From Lysobacterales bacterium (GTDB taxonomy: Bacteria; Pseudomonadota; Gammaproteobacteria; Nevskiales; Salinisphaeraceae): a DNA stretch of 46,220 bases. The DNA lies in contig PBAO01000032.1 in the NCBI GenBank assembly GCA_002715985.1, forward strand, positions 1 through 46,220, written 5' to 3'. Position numbers and translations under genes: made by a program. A model generated the notes under the pieces. The model saw only the letters and a program-made list of their open reading frames with translations, did no database searches and was not told the origin of the DNA. Of the stretch, positions 15,571 to 23,409 are shown in pieces. How positions within the stretch are numbered: position 1 is the stretch's first letter; each line of letters starts with the position of its first letter.

Positions 15571-15942
15571 TCAGTCGTACGCCACCGCCTGCCAGCCGTC
15601 GGCGACGGCGCGCAGCTGGATGGTGCGGGTCATGCCGCGGCTGTTATCGGGCGTGACGAGATCGTAATGGATCTTCATCGTGTAATCGCCGTTGTCCAGG
15701 CGCTGTGCGTCGAGCACTTCAAGATGCTCGACGTAGAGCTCGTCCGGATCCGGCGCGCCGAATGCGCGCAGCATCTTGACGGCCGAATCCCCGCCCAGAC
15801 GATCGGCCAGCGTGTCGATGTCCGACAGGCCGTCGCGTACCTGCTGCTGCACGGCCCGGGTGATCGCGGCGTCGTCGGGCCGCTGGCTGCAGCCAGCGAG
15901 CAGAACCGCTGTCAGCAGAACAATCGGAAACAATCGAGTCAT
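15571..15942 (-). CDS. Predicted lipoprotein, unknown function
   Basis: A 123-residue protein with a lipoprotein signal: MTRLF, a hydrophobic stretch, and lipobox LLAGCS with Cys18. The mature region holds a predicted helix (AAITRAVQQQVRDGLSDI) and a C-terminal set of strands (DYTMKIHYDLV, GMTRTIQLRAVADGWQAV) resembling small NTF2-like or DUF-type periplasmic domains. It is divergent from another small lipoprotein gene 92 bases away. No function is assigned. Confidence 0.75.
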   Translation of the reverse strand: MTRLFPIVLLTAVLLAGCSQRPDDAAITRAVQQQVRDGLSDIDTLADRLGGDSAVKMLRAFGAPDPDELYVEHLEVLDAQRLDNGDYTMKIHYDLVTPDNSRGMTRTIQLRAVADGWQAVAYD

Positions 15943-16034
15943 GACAGACGAGTGGGGCAGAGCATGAATGCCCGAAGGCTAGCCGACGGGCCGCGCGTGC
16001 TGGCTGAACGAGCCGGACACGCTACACTCGGTGC

Positions 16035-16397
16035 ATGACCACGCGTGCGATCGTCCTTTTCATTCTTGTTGTGTCGACGTCTCTGGCCGGCTGTGCCGGC
16101 GGGCTCGACAACCGCCGCGAAGCGGCCTATGACACCTACTGGGGCTGTGTGGGCCAGGCCGTGCAGCCCTATGTGCTGGGCTCGCCTCTGCCGGCCCGGC
16201 AGAGCGTGTTGGCGGCACAAGCCTCGTGCAGCACGGCCTATACGCAATTCGAGAACGCACAGACAGCCCTGGTGCAATCACGCCTGCAGCGCGATAACGC
16301 CCGCCTGGGCGAGCGGCTGGGCGTCGAGCAGGCACGGGTATGGCGCCGGCGCGTCACCCAGGCCATGACCGATTACGTGATCGAGCAACGCCGCTGA
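16035..16397 (+). CDS. Predicted lipoprotein, unknown function
   Basis: A 120-residue protein with signal TTRAIVLFILVVSTS and lipobox SLAGCA (Cys20). The mature sequence is mostly helical and charged; three further cysteines (WGCV, ASCS and the lipidated one) are visible, and the C-terminal half (QSRLQRDNARLGERLGVEQ) could form a coiled coil. It stands alone on the + strand between the divergent lipoprotein gene and nitronate monooxygenase. Confidence 0.7.
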   Translation: MTTRAIVLFILVVSTSLAGCAGGLDNRREAAYDTYWGCVGQAVQPYVLGSPLPARQSVLAAQASCSTAYTQFENAQTALVQSRLQRDNARLGERLGVEQARVWRRRVTQAMTDYVIEQRR

Positions 16398-16434
16398 ACG
16401 CAGTCGGCAACTGAAATGCCGGGTGCGCTCGTCG

Positions 16435-16448
16435 ATACGCCGGCGTAT
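16435..16448. promoter_or_regulatory. Perfect 14-bp palindrome upstream of nitronate monooxygenase
   Basis: ATACGCCGGCGTAT is fully self-complementary and lies 71 bases before the start of the nitronate monooxygenase gene, in a gap with no coding potential. A dimeric regulator site is the simplest reading; the bound protein is unknown. Confidence 0.4.
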
Positions 16449-16519
16449 GGTAAAACGGTGTGATCCACCAGGCCGGGCAGCGCTGCCTGCTCGGTCGATA
16501 TCGTTTTCAAGGAAAGCCC

Positions 16520-17485
16520 ATGCGCGTTGCCGATCGTTTGTTGTCCCAGATGCGGTTGCCGGTTATCGGCGCCCCGATGTTCATCCTGTCGAATCCGGAG
16601 CTGGTGATCGCCCAGTGCCGTGCCGGCATCGTGGGCTCGTTTCCCGCATTGAATGCCCGTCCGGCGGCTGCGCTGGATGACTGGCTGACACAGATCGACG
16701 AGGCGCTGGCCGCCACCCGAGAGGCCGAGCCGGAGCGCTTGATCGCGCCCTATGCCGTCAACCAGATCGTGCACGGTTCCAACGATCGACTCGAGCACGA
16801 TGTCCAGGCCTGTGTGGATCACCAGGTGCCGATCATGATCACCAGCCTGCGCCCGCCGGGCGATGTGGTCACTGCCGCGCACAGCTATGGCGGGCTGGTC
16901 TTTCACGATGTGATCAGCGTGCGCCATGCCGAGAAAGCCATCGAGGCCGGCGTCGACGGGCTGATTGTGGTCTGTGCCGGGGCCGGCGGCCACGCAGGGA
17001 CGTTGAGCCCGTTCGCGCTGGTCTCGGAGATTCGCCAGTTCTGGGACGGGCCGCTGATCATGTCCGGCTCGATCACCAAGGGCGAGCATATTCTGGCGGC
17101 CCGCGCGCTGGGGGCTGATTTCGTCTACATGGGCACGCGCTTCATCGCCAGCGCCGAAGCCGGGGCGGCTGACGACTACAAGACAATGGTCACGGATTCA
17201 TCGGCCTCGGATATCGTCTATTCCAATCTGTTCACCGGCGTGCACGGCAATTATCTGCGGGGCTCGATCGAGAACGCCGGGCTGGATCCCGATGATCTGC
17301 CCGAGGCGGATAAATCGGCGATGTCGTTCGGCTCGGGTGGCTCGTCCAAGACCAAGGCCTGGAAGGATATCTGGGGCGCCGGTCAGGGCGTGGGCAATAT
17401 CCAGCGCACCGAGCCAGTGGCCGATATCGTGGCCGGACTGGCCCGGGAATACGACGATGTGCGGGCGCGCCTGACCGGGCTGTAG
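16520..17485 (+). CDS. Nitronate monooxygenase (NPD-type flavoprotein)
   Basis: A 321-residue FMN-dependent TIM-barrel protein of the nitronate monooxygenase / 2-nitropropane dioxygenase family, which oxidises nitronates such as propionate 3-nitronate. Diagnostic blocks are LPVIGAPMFILSNPELV at the start, VGSFPALNARP, the phosphate-binding VCAGAGGHAGTLSPFALV, and GADFVYMGTRFIAS. ATG 16520 follows AAGGAA and places the first barrel strand correctly; the frame extends upstream without similarity. Related proteins include enoyl-reductase-like FabK, but the A-G-G-H-A-G and early A-P-M signature favours NMO. Confidence 0.88.
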   Translation: MRVADRLLSQMRLPVIGAPMFILSNPELVIAQCRAGIVGSFPALNARPAAALDDWLTQIDEALAATREAEPERLIAPYAVNQIVHGSNDRLEHDVQACVDHQVPIMITSLRPPGDVVTAAHSYGGLVFHDVISVRHAEKAIEAGVDGLIVVCAGAGGHAGTLSPFALVSEIRQFWDGPLIMSGSITKGEHILAARALGADFVYMGTRFIASAEAGAADDYKTMVTDSSASDIVYSNLFTGVHGNYLRGSIENAGLDPDDLPEADKSAMSFGSGGSSKTKAWKDIWGAGQGVGNIQRTEPVADIVAGLAREYDDVRARLTGL

Positions 17486-17514
17486 GCGTGCCCTGTGACG
17501 ACATGCCCCGGGAG

Positions 17515-18294
17515 CTATTTGCGCTTCAGGAACTTGTTCATGATCGTCTTCACCTCGTCGCTGGCCAGCCGCTGGCCGAAGATCGCGGCCTCGGCCTGAA
17601 TCTGCTGGCTCACGCGATCCGCGTCGATGCCCTGACGGATCAATTGCTTGCTGGCGGCCACGGCCGCCGGTGATTTGGCGGCCAGGCGGGCCGTGAGGGT
17701 GTCGGTGGCCGTGGCCAGTTCGTCACGGGGCACGACATAAGCCACCAGCCCCATACGCAATGCCTCATCGGCCTCGAGCACGTCGCCGGCCAGCAACAGC
17801 CGATTGGCGTTCTGTGTGCCAAGACGGGCGGGCATGAGCAGGCTGGAGCCGGCCTCGGGCACCAGCGCCAGGTCGATGAAGGCGGTGAAGAATCGGGCGT
17901 CGTCGGCGGCGATCACCAGATCGGCGTGCAGGAGCATGGTCGTGCCGATGCCCGTGGCCTGGCCCTGGACTGCAATCACCGTGGCCTTGTCGCAGGCCGA
18001 GAGCTTCTGGACGAAGGTCAGCGCCGGGCCGACGTCGCCGGCCTGGCTGGCGGCCGGATCACGATCGGCAAAGTCGGCGATATCGTTGCCGGCACAGAAC
18101 ATATCACCTTCGCTTCTGATGCATACGACCCGGACCTCGTCGCTGGCCTGGGCATGGTCGACGGCTCGCGACATGTCCTCGTACATCACGCCCGTCAGCG
18201 CATTGCGTTTGTCGGCCCGGGCGATGGTGATATTCAGGACGTGATCGGCCTGCTCGGCCCGGATATGCTCGCTTTCCAATGCGATGTTCGTCAT
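17515..18294 (-). CDS. Enoyl-CoA hydratase/isomerase family protein
   Basis: A 259-residue crotonase-fold protein. The oxyanion-hole loop is FCAGNDIADF, and the second conserved stretch is GQATGIGTTMLLHADLVIAADDARF. The position of the first catalytic glutamate of true hydratases (G-G-C-E-L) is threonine here (GTTMLL), while the second region keeps a glutamate in LALVPEAGSSLL. This pattern is more like delta3,delta2-enoyl-CoA isomerases or PaaG-type proteins than enoyl hydratase. ATG 18294 was chosen; an alternative in-frame ATG is at 18321. It is divergent from surE with 95 bases between starts. It may serve beta-oxidation of unsaturated acyl-CoAs. Confidence 0.85.
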   Translation of the reverse strand: MTNIALESEHIRAEQADHVLNITIARADKRNALTGVMYEDMSRAVDHAQASDEVRVVCIRSEGDMFCAGNDIADFADRDPAASQAGDVGPALTFVQKLSACDKATVIAVQGQATGIGTTMLLHADLVIAADDARFFTAFIDLALVPEAGSSLLMPARLGTQNANRLLLAGDVLEADEALRMGLVAYVVPRDELATATDTLTARLAAKSPAAVAASKQLIRQGIDADRVSQQIQAEAAIFGQRLASDEVKTIMNKFLKRK

Positions 18295-18389
18295 GAGAGG
18301 CGCTCTTGCGTGGTGTGCCATACGTCAGCGTATTGATAGCACGCCAGGACGTCCGGCGGCGAGTCGCGCCCCGTGTCACAATCAGGCCG

Positions 18390-19178
18390 ATGAAAAAACT
18401 CTCACGAATTCTCGTCACCAACGACGATGGTATCGATGCGCCGGGCCTGGCCGTGGCCGAGCGTCTGGCCCGGCAACTGGCCGATGAGGTCTGGGTGTTC
18501 GCGCCCGCCGGCAATCGCAGCGGCACAGCCCAGGCGCTGTCGCTGCACGAGACCTTGCCGATCACTCAGCACGGCCGCCGGCGTTATGCGGTCGGTGGCA
18601 CGCCGGCCGATTGCGTGATGGCGGCCCTCGGCGGGCCCTGGCTGGCCGGAGCCGGTTTCGATCTGGTGCTTTCCGGGGTGAACTGGGGCGGCAACCTCTC
18701 GGATTCGGTCATGTACTCGGGCACCGTGGGCGCGGCCCTGGCCGCGGCCCATTTCGAGTTGCCGGCGATTGCCCTGAGCCAAGCGTTCAACGGTCCGAGC
18801 GAGATCGATTTCTCGGTCACCGAAGCCTGGATGGCGGCAGTGGTGGCTGCACTCTGGCCCATGCGCGACGATCACGGCTGCTGCTGGAACGTGAACTTTC
18901 CCTTTGGCGCGGCCGATGCCGTCGCGGGGCTGCGCTTTACGCGTCAGGTCGGCGGGATGATCCGTTCGCCCGAGGTCGCCCGTGCGGGGCAGGGCGCGGA
19001 CTACAGGCTTTCGTTCGTGCGTGATCCAGAGGCCGTGACCGATCCCTGTGCCGACAGCGTGGCGATTCGCGACGGCTTTGTCTCGGTCACGCCGCTGATC
19101 CGCGAGCGCTCGGATGAAACCCGCCTGGCCGCCGTCGGCGCCGGGCGCGAGATGACGCTGGTCGGGCAGGGAGGCTGA
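18390..19178 (+). CDS. surE: 5'-nucleotidase SurE
   Basis: A 262-residue metal-dependent nucleoside 5'-monophosphate phosphatase. It begins with the canonical RILVTNDDGIDAPGL, whose N-D-D residues bind the divalent metal, and has VLSGVNWGGNLSDSVMYSGTVGAA and ALSQAF, the conserved SurE blocks. The C-terminal TPLIRERSDET matches the family end (T-P-L). Length is normal. ATG 18390 is fixed by the N-terminal motif. In many proteobacteria surE stands beside pcm and nlpD; here it is instead followed after 2 bases by a ketopantoate-reductase-like gene. Confidence 0.95.
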   Translation: MKKLSRILVTNDDGIDAPGLAVAERLARQLADEVWVFAPAGNRSGTAQALSLHETLPITQHGRRRYAVGGTPADCVMAALGGPWLAGAGFDLVLSGVNWGGNLSDSVMYSGTVGAALAAAHFELPAIALSQAFNGPSEIDFSVTEAWMAAVVAALWPMRDDHGCCWNVNFPFGAADAVAGLRFTRQVGGMIRSPEVARAGQGADYRLSFVRDPEAVTDPCADSVAIRDGFVSVTPLIRERSDETRLAAVGAGREMTLVGQGG

Positions 19179-19180
19179 GC

Positions 19181-20152
19181 ATGGCTGCATCGAGTGATAC
19201 CAACAACAGCGCCCCGCGCGTTGTAATCGTCGGCGCCGGGGCGATCGGCGGCTTCTATGGCGCGATTCTGCATCGGGCCGGCGCGCGCGTGGAACTGGTC
19301 ATGCGCTCGGATGCCGAGCTCGTGCGTGAACACGGGTTGACCATCGACAGTGATGTGGCCGAGCTGGGGGATCTGTCGTTCACGCCGGCTGACGTGCATG
19401 CGGCCTCGGATACGCCGGCGCCGGGCGCGGATTTCGTGATCTGCTGCGTGAAGGTGGTGCCGGGCATCGACCGGGCGGCGCTGATCGCGCCCTGGCTGGG
19501 GCCGGATTCGGCCATCGCACTCATCGAAAACGGCATCGATATCGAGCCGGCGATTCGCCAGGCCCTGCCCGATCATCGTCTGGTCAGCGGGCTGGCGTTC
19601 GTGGCGGTATCGAAAACCGCGCCGGGCCGGCTGCACCATCATGCCTATGGGCGTGTATCGCTGGGCAACTGGCCGGGCGGGATCGACTCGACCGTCACGC
19701 GCCTGGCCGATTTACTCAATGCCGGCGGCATCCGTGCCAAGTGCACCGAGTCGATCGTGGCCGAGCGCTGGGGCAAGAGCCTGTGGAATACGCCGTTCAA
19801 CCCGGTCTCGGTGCTGGCCGACGGCACCGATACCGACATCATGCTCGATACGCCGGGTGGCGAGACGCTCATTCGGGCGTTGATGGCCGAGGTGGCCGCC
19901 GTGGCGGCCGCTGATGGCCATCCCCTGCCCGCCGACGCCATCGACAAGAACATCGCGGCCACGCGGACCATGAACGCGTATCGCAACAGCATGGCGCTGG
20001 ATCAGCGCAGTGGCCGTGCACTGGAGATCGAGGCCATTCTGGGCAACGTCTGTGCGCTGGCCGAGCGTTACGAGATCGCCGTGCCACGGCTGGCCATGCT
20101 GTACACGCTGATTGCCATGAAACAGGCCGAGGCAGGCAGCGATCGTTCATGA
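19181..20152 (+). CDS. 2-dehydropantoate 2-reductase family protein
   Basis: A 323-residue NADPH-dependent reductase of the ApbA/PanE family. The Rossmann motif is VVIVGAGAIGGFYGA; the substrate-binding helix ERWGKSLWNTPFNPVSVL carries the catalytic lysine and asparagine expected after the family K-x-x-x-N-x-x-x-N-x-x-x pattern. AVSKTAPGRLHHHAYGRVSLG is also typical. Length is close to E. coli PanE (303). It follows surE by two bases, so they are probably co-transcribed. Several paralogues of this family exist in proteobacteria and not all make pantoate, so the gene symbol is not given. Confidence 0.88.
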   Translation: MAASSDTNNSAPRVVIVGAGAIGGFYGAILHRAGARVELVMRSDAELVREHGLTIDSDVAELGDLSFTPADVHAASDTPAPGADFVICCVKVVPGIDRAALIAPWLGPDSAIALIENGIDIEPAIRQALPDHRLVSGLAFVAVSKTAPGRLHHHAYGRVSLGNWPGGIDSTVTRLADLLNAGGIRAKCTESIVAERWGKSLWNTPFNPVSVLADGTDTDIMLDTPGGETLIRALMAEVAAVAAADGHPLPADAIDKNIAATRTMNAYRNSMALDQRSGRALEIEAILGNVCALAERYEIAVPRLAMLYTLIAMKQAEAGSDRS

Positions 20153-20230
20153 AGCATCTGCTATAGCCGGACTTTGACACAGAGACGCACCTGCTGACGG
20201 CCAGCGGGCACGTCGACAACGGAGATGGTT

Positions 20231-21343
20231 GTGACAGGTGATCGGGATGTCCTCGTATTCTACGACGAACGCATGCTCCAGCACCGGCCCGAGGCCGAGG
20301 AGCCGTTTCTACCCGGGCGCATGAACAGCCGGGTGCGCGGGATTCTCGACGGGCTGGGTCTCGGTGTGCAGGCCAAATGGTCGTATCCAGAGCACCCGGG
20401 CCGGGTGACAGCCGTTCACGATCTGTTGCGGGCCGAGCCGATTCCCGGTGTGCGTCTCGTGCCCGGCGAAAAAGCGACCCTCGAGCAGCTCCAGCGGGTA
20501 CACACCACCTCGTATATTGAAAGCCTGCACGAGCTGGAAGGCCAGCAGGCCTGGCTGGATATCGACACCACGGCCATATCCGCCGGCAGCATCGAGGCCG
20601 CCGAAGTGGCCGCCGGTTCCGTGATCGCCGCTGTGGACGCCGTGTTCGAAGGCCAGAGCGACAGCGCGTTCGTGATCTGTCGCCCACCCGGGCATCACGC
20701 CAACGCCGTGCGGGCTCGCGGTTTCTGTCTTTTCAACAATATCGCCGTCGGGGCGGCCCACGCCCAGGCCCACTGGGACGCCGAGCGCGTGCTCATCGTC
20801 GACTGGGATGCCCATCACGGCAACGGGACCCAGGATATCTTCGCCGCGGATCCCAGCGTGATGTTCTTCGATACCCATCGGGCGGCCCCGTTCTATCCCG
20901 GTACCGGCCAGCTCGATGAGGTCGGCGAGGGGCTGGGCGAGGGCACGACCGTCAATGTGCCCTTGCCGGGCGATGCCGGTGACCGAGCGATGATCATGGC
21001 GTTCGAGACCATACTCGTGCCGGCGGTGGAATGGTTCAAACCCGACCTGATTCTTGTATCTGCGGGCATGGATGCGCACATCACCGAGCTGTGCATGGCC
21101 ATGACGTACGACGGTTACTCGACGCTGACCGGCATCCTCCAGCGTCTGGCCGATACGTACTGCCACGGTCGTCTGGTCATGGCGCTTGAAGGCGGCTACA
21201 ACCCGGATACGCTGGCCCGATGCACCCGGGCCACGTTGGAGGTGATGGCCGGCGGCGAGCCCGTCGAGCCGCGCGAACCGGGCATGGCCGAAGTTGCCGA
21301 GATCGCCGATTTCCATAATTCGGCCTTTGCCGACAGCGAGTGA
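20231..21343 (+). CDS. Histone deacetylase-family amidohydrolase
   Basis: A 370-residue zinc hydrolase of the arginase/deacetylase fold. The catalytic pair lies in CRPPGHHA near residues 152-158, followed by RGFCLFNNIAVGAAHA; zinc ligands are Asp193 and His195 in DWDAHHGNG and Asp281 in SAGMDAH; EGGYN ends the catalytic core. Bacterial members deacetylate acetylpolyamines, acetoin-related or other acetylated small molecules, and sometimes proteins. GTG 20231 is favoured because GGAG at 20221-20224 is well spaced from it; an ATG at 20225 abuts that site. A GNAT acetyltransferase follows after 2 bases, suggesting an acetylation and deacetylation pair. speA and speE in this window make a polyamine substrate plausible. 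Confidence 0.88.
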   Translation: MTGDRDVLVFYDERMLQHRPEAEEPFLPGRMNSRVRGILDGLGLGVQAKWSYPEHPGRVTAVHDLLRAEPIPGVRLVPGEKATLEQLQRVHTTSYIESLHELEGQQAWLDIDTTAISAGSIEAAEVAAGSVIAAVDAVFEGQSDSAFVICRPPGHHANAVRARGFCLFNNIAVGAAHAQAHWDAERVLIVDWDAHHGNGTQDIFAADPSVMFFDTHRAAPFYPGTGQLDEVGEGLGEGTTVNVPLPGDAGDRAMIMAFETILVPAVEWFKPDLILVSAGMDAHITELCMAMTYDGYSTLTGILQRLADTYCHGRLVMALEGGYNPDTLARCTRATLEVMAGGEPVEPREPGMAEVAEIADFHNSAFADSE

Positions 21344-21345
21344 GC

Positions 21346-21825
21346 ATGGATCGCGAGAACCCGGCTGCAACCCGTCTGCCCGTCACGCTCGTACCCGTGA
21401 CCCAGGCCAACTGGCAGGACGTGATCGCCCTGCGCGTGGCCGATGCCCAGGCCGATAATCTGGCCAGCAATCTGTACTCGCTGGCCGAGGCCTATGTCGA
21501 GCCGGCCTGCCGGCCGCGCGCGATCGTGGCCGGCCAGACCGTGATGGGATTCGTGATGTATGAATATCTGGCGTGGTGTGACACCTACAACATCCCGCGC
21601 TACATGATCGATTATCGCTGGCAGGGCCGTGGCTACGGCCGGGCCGGGCTGGCCGCGCTCGTCGCCGAGGTGGATGCCAGTGACCCGGCGGCCGCGCTCA
21701 CGATCAGTCTGTTGCCGACCAATGACGGCGCGCGCCGACTCTATGCCGGACTGGGCTTCGTCGAGACCGGTGATGTCCACCACGGCGAGATCGTCATGCG
21801 TCGCGCCGCCGCCACACCGCGCTGA
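21346..21825 (+). CDS. GNAT-family N-acetyltransferase
   Basis: A 159-residue acetyltransferase. The acetyl-CoA pyrophosphate loop is visible as RWQGRGYGRAGLAAL (Q/R-x-x-G-x-G), preceded by YMIDY, and the C-terminal ARRLYAGLGFVETG is the usual helix and strand ending. The N-terminal AQADNLASNLYSLAEAYVEP and the MGFVMYEY strand resemble spermine/spermidine acetyltransferases of the BltD type. It starts two bases after the deacetylase-like gene and one base before the DUF2256 gene. Polyamine acetylation is a reasonable inference, not shown. Confidence 0.85.
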   Translation: MDRENPAATRLPVTLVPVTQANWQDVIALRVADAQADNLASNLYSLAEAYVEPACRPRAIVAGQTVMGFVMYEYLAWCDTYNIPRYMIDYRWQGRGYGRAGLAALVAEVDASDPAAALTISLLPTNDGARRLYAGLGFVETGDVHHGEIVMRRAAATPR

Positions 21826-21826
21826 T

Positions 21827-21985
21827 ATGGCCAAGATGCGCAAGAAGGCCGACCTGCCGGAAAAAACCTGCGTGCACTGTGGCCGGCCGTTCACGTGGCG
21901 CCGGAAATGGGCCCGCGACTGGCACCAGGTCAAGTATTGCAGCAAGGCCTGTCGATCGGCGCACAAGACAAGTGAGACCTCATGA
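21827..21985 (+). CDS. DUF2256 zinc-ribbon-like small protein
   Basis: A 52-residue protein. It contains KKADLPEKTCVHCGRPFTWR and KWARDWHQVKYCSKACR, with two C-x-x-C-type pairs (CVHC and CSKAC) that can bind one zinc ion, and the DUF2256 signature P-F-x-W-R-(K/R)-K-W. Members are usually found next to photolyase or cryptochrome genes, as here. Its stop overlaps the start of the CRY-DASH gene (ATGA at 21982-21985), a strong sign of co-translation. Its biochemical function is unknown. Confidence 0.88.
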   Translation: MAKMRKKADLPEKTCVHCGRPFTWRRKWARDWHQVKYCSKACRSAHKTSETS

Positions 21986-23394
21986 GCAGCGGTATTCTCT
22001 GGTTCAAGAACGATCTGCGCCTGGACGACAACCCGGCGCTCGTCGCCGCGGCCGGACAGGTCGATCGCCTGATTTGTGTCTACTGTATCGATGCGCACTT
22101 CGAGCAGAGCAGCGACTACGGCGGGGCCGCTCGCGTGGGCCCGCATCGCAGCGGTTTCATCGCCCAGGCACTGATCGATCTCGATCAACAGCTGGCCGAC
22201 AGGCAGCAGACACTGCTGACCGTGCGCGGTGAGCCCGAGGAGGTTCTTCCCCGAATCGCGGCCTTCATCGAGGCCAGCGCGGTCTGGGCCGAGATCGAGC
22301 GGGCCCCCGACGAAGCGGCCCAGCTTGGCCGGGTGAGCGCGCGGCTGCCCGCCGGGTGTGCATTGGTCACCACCGAGGACAACACGCTCTATCGGCTTGC
22401 CGATCTGCCCTACGATGACCTGGCCGACGTGCCGGCCACGTTCACCCGGTTTCGCAAGACGATCGAGAGCACGATCGATAACCGCGTGCCGGTGGCGGCA
22501 CCCGAAACGCTGCCCGGGGCCGCCGAGCTATCGACGCTGGTTTCGGAGCTGGCGCTCGAGTCTGTCGACGTCGGGCCCTGGCTGCCGGCCAACCCGCGCT
22601 TTAGCGGCGGTGAGCGGGCCGGCCAGGCACGCCTTGCCCACTATCTTTTCGATACCGATGCCATCGCCGACTACAAGCAGACGCGCAACGGCCTGCTGGG
22701 CGACGATTATTCGTCGAAGTTCTCGCCCTGGCTGGCGAGCGGATGTCTGTCGGCACGGCGTATCGCCGAGCAGGTGCGCCTGTACGAAGCCCGTCAAACG
22801 GCCAACCAATCGACCTATTGGTTGGTCTTCGAGCTGCGTTGGCGCGAGTTCTTTCACTGGACACTGGCACGCGTCGACGCCGAGCTGTTCTCTCGCGGTG
22901 GCATCATCGGCCGCGATGATCGGCCAACGGCCACTGACGGCCCGACCATCGCGGCCTGGCAAGCCGGGCGCACCGGTATGCCATTTGTCGATGCCAATAT
23001 GAAAGAACTGGCCGCGACCGGCTATATGTCAAACCGCGGCCGTCAGAACGTGGCCAGCTTCTTCGCCCGGGACCTGGCTCAGGACTGGCGCTGGGGAGCG
23101 GCCTGGTTTGAATCCCAGCTTGTCGATTACGACGTGGCCAGCAACTGGTGCAATTGGGCCACGGTGGCCGGTGTGGGCACCGACAAGCGCGATAACGGCT
23201 TCAATGTCCTGTCGCAGGCCAAGCGCTATGACGCGAAGGCCGAATACGTTCTGTACTGGCTGCCCGAGCTTGAGGCGGTGCCGGCAAAATGGCGACATAC
23301 GCCGTGGCTGGCCGACGCCGATACGCTGGCCGCGATCGGCTATCCTCGTCTTGCCCACATACCCCGAGACTGGGGCAATCATTTGCCGGACTAG
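21982..23394 (+). CDS. CRY-DASH cryptochrome/photolyase
   Basis: A 470-residue flavoprotein. The N-terminal photolyase domain starts GILWFKNDLRLDDNPAL. The FAD-binding domain has YKQTRNGLLGDDYSSKFS, which matches the DASH pattern, then ELRWREFFHW, GMPFVDANMKELAATGYMSN with RGRQNVASFFARDL, and WCNWATVAGVGTD. These features separate it from class I CPD photolyases, which have M-R-x-x in the active site. CRY-DASH proteins repair CPDs in single-stranded DNA and may signal blue light, binding MTHF as antenna. Its stop codon lies in a CTAG ten bases from the CTAG holding the convergent ohrR stop. Confidence 0.92.
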   Translation: MSSGILWFKNDLRLDDNPALVAAAGQVDRLICVYCIDAHFEQSSDYGGAARVGPHRSGFIAQALIDLDQQLADRQQTLLTVRGEPEEVLPRIAAFIEASAVWAEIERAPDEAAQLGRVSARLPAGCALVTTEDNTLYRLADLPYDDLADVPATFTRFRKTIESTIDNRVPVAAPETLPGAAELSTLVSELALESVDVGPWLPANPRFSGGERAGQARLAHYLFDTDAIADYKQTRNGLLGDDYSSKFSPWLASGCLSARRIAEQVRLYEARQTANQSTYWLVFELRWREFFHWTLARVDAELFSRGGIIGRDDRPTATDGPTIAAWQAGRTGMPFVDANMKELAATGYMSNRGRQNVASFFARDLAQDWRWGAAWFESQLVDYDVASNWCNWATVAGVGTDKRDNGFNVLSQAKRYDAKAEYVLYWLPELEAVPAKWRHTPWLADADTLAAIGYPRLAHIPRDWGNHLPD

Positions 23395-23409
23395 CGGCAA
23401 CCGCCTAGT
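23390..23409. terminator. Compact hairpin between convergent stops
   Basis: ACTAGCGG, a CAA loop and CCGCCTAGT form a short imperfect stem with one bulged C. It spans the stop codons of the CRY-DASH gene and the convergent ohrR gene. No T-run follows, so any termination would be weak or factor-dependent. Confidence 0.3.

Noticed and set aside
20309-21370. A long - strand frame inside the deacetylase-like gene
   Set aside because: The + strand protein has all zinc and catalytic motifs; the antisense translation has none.
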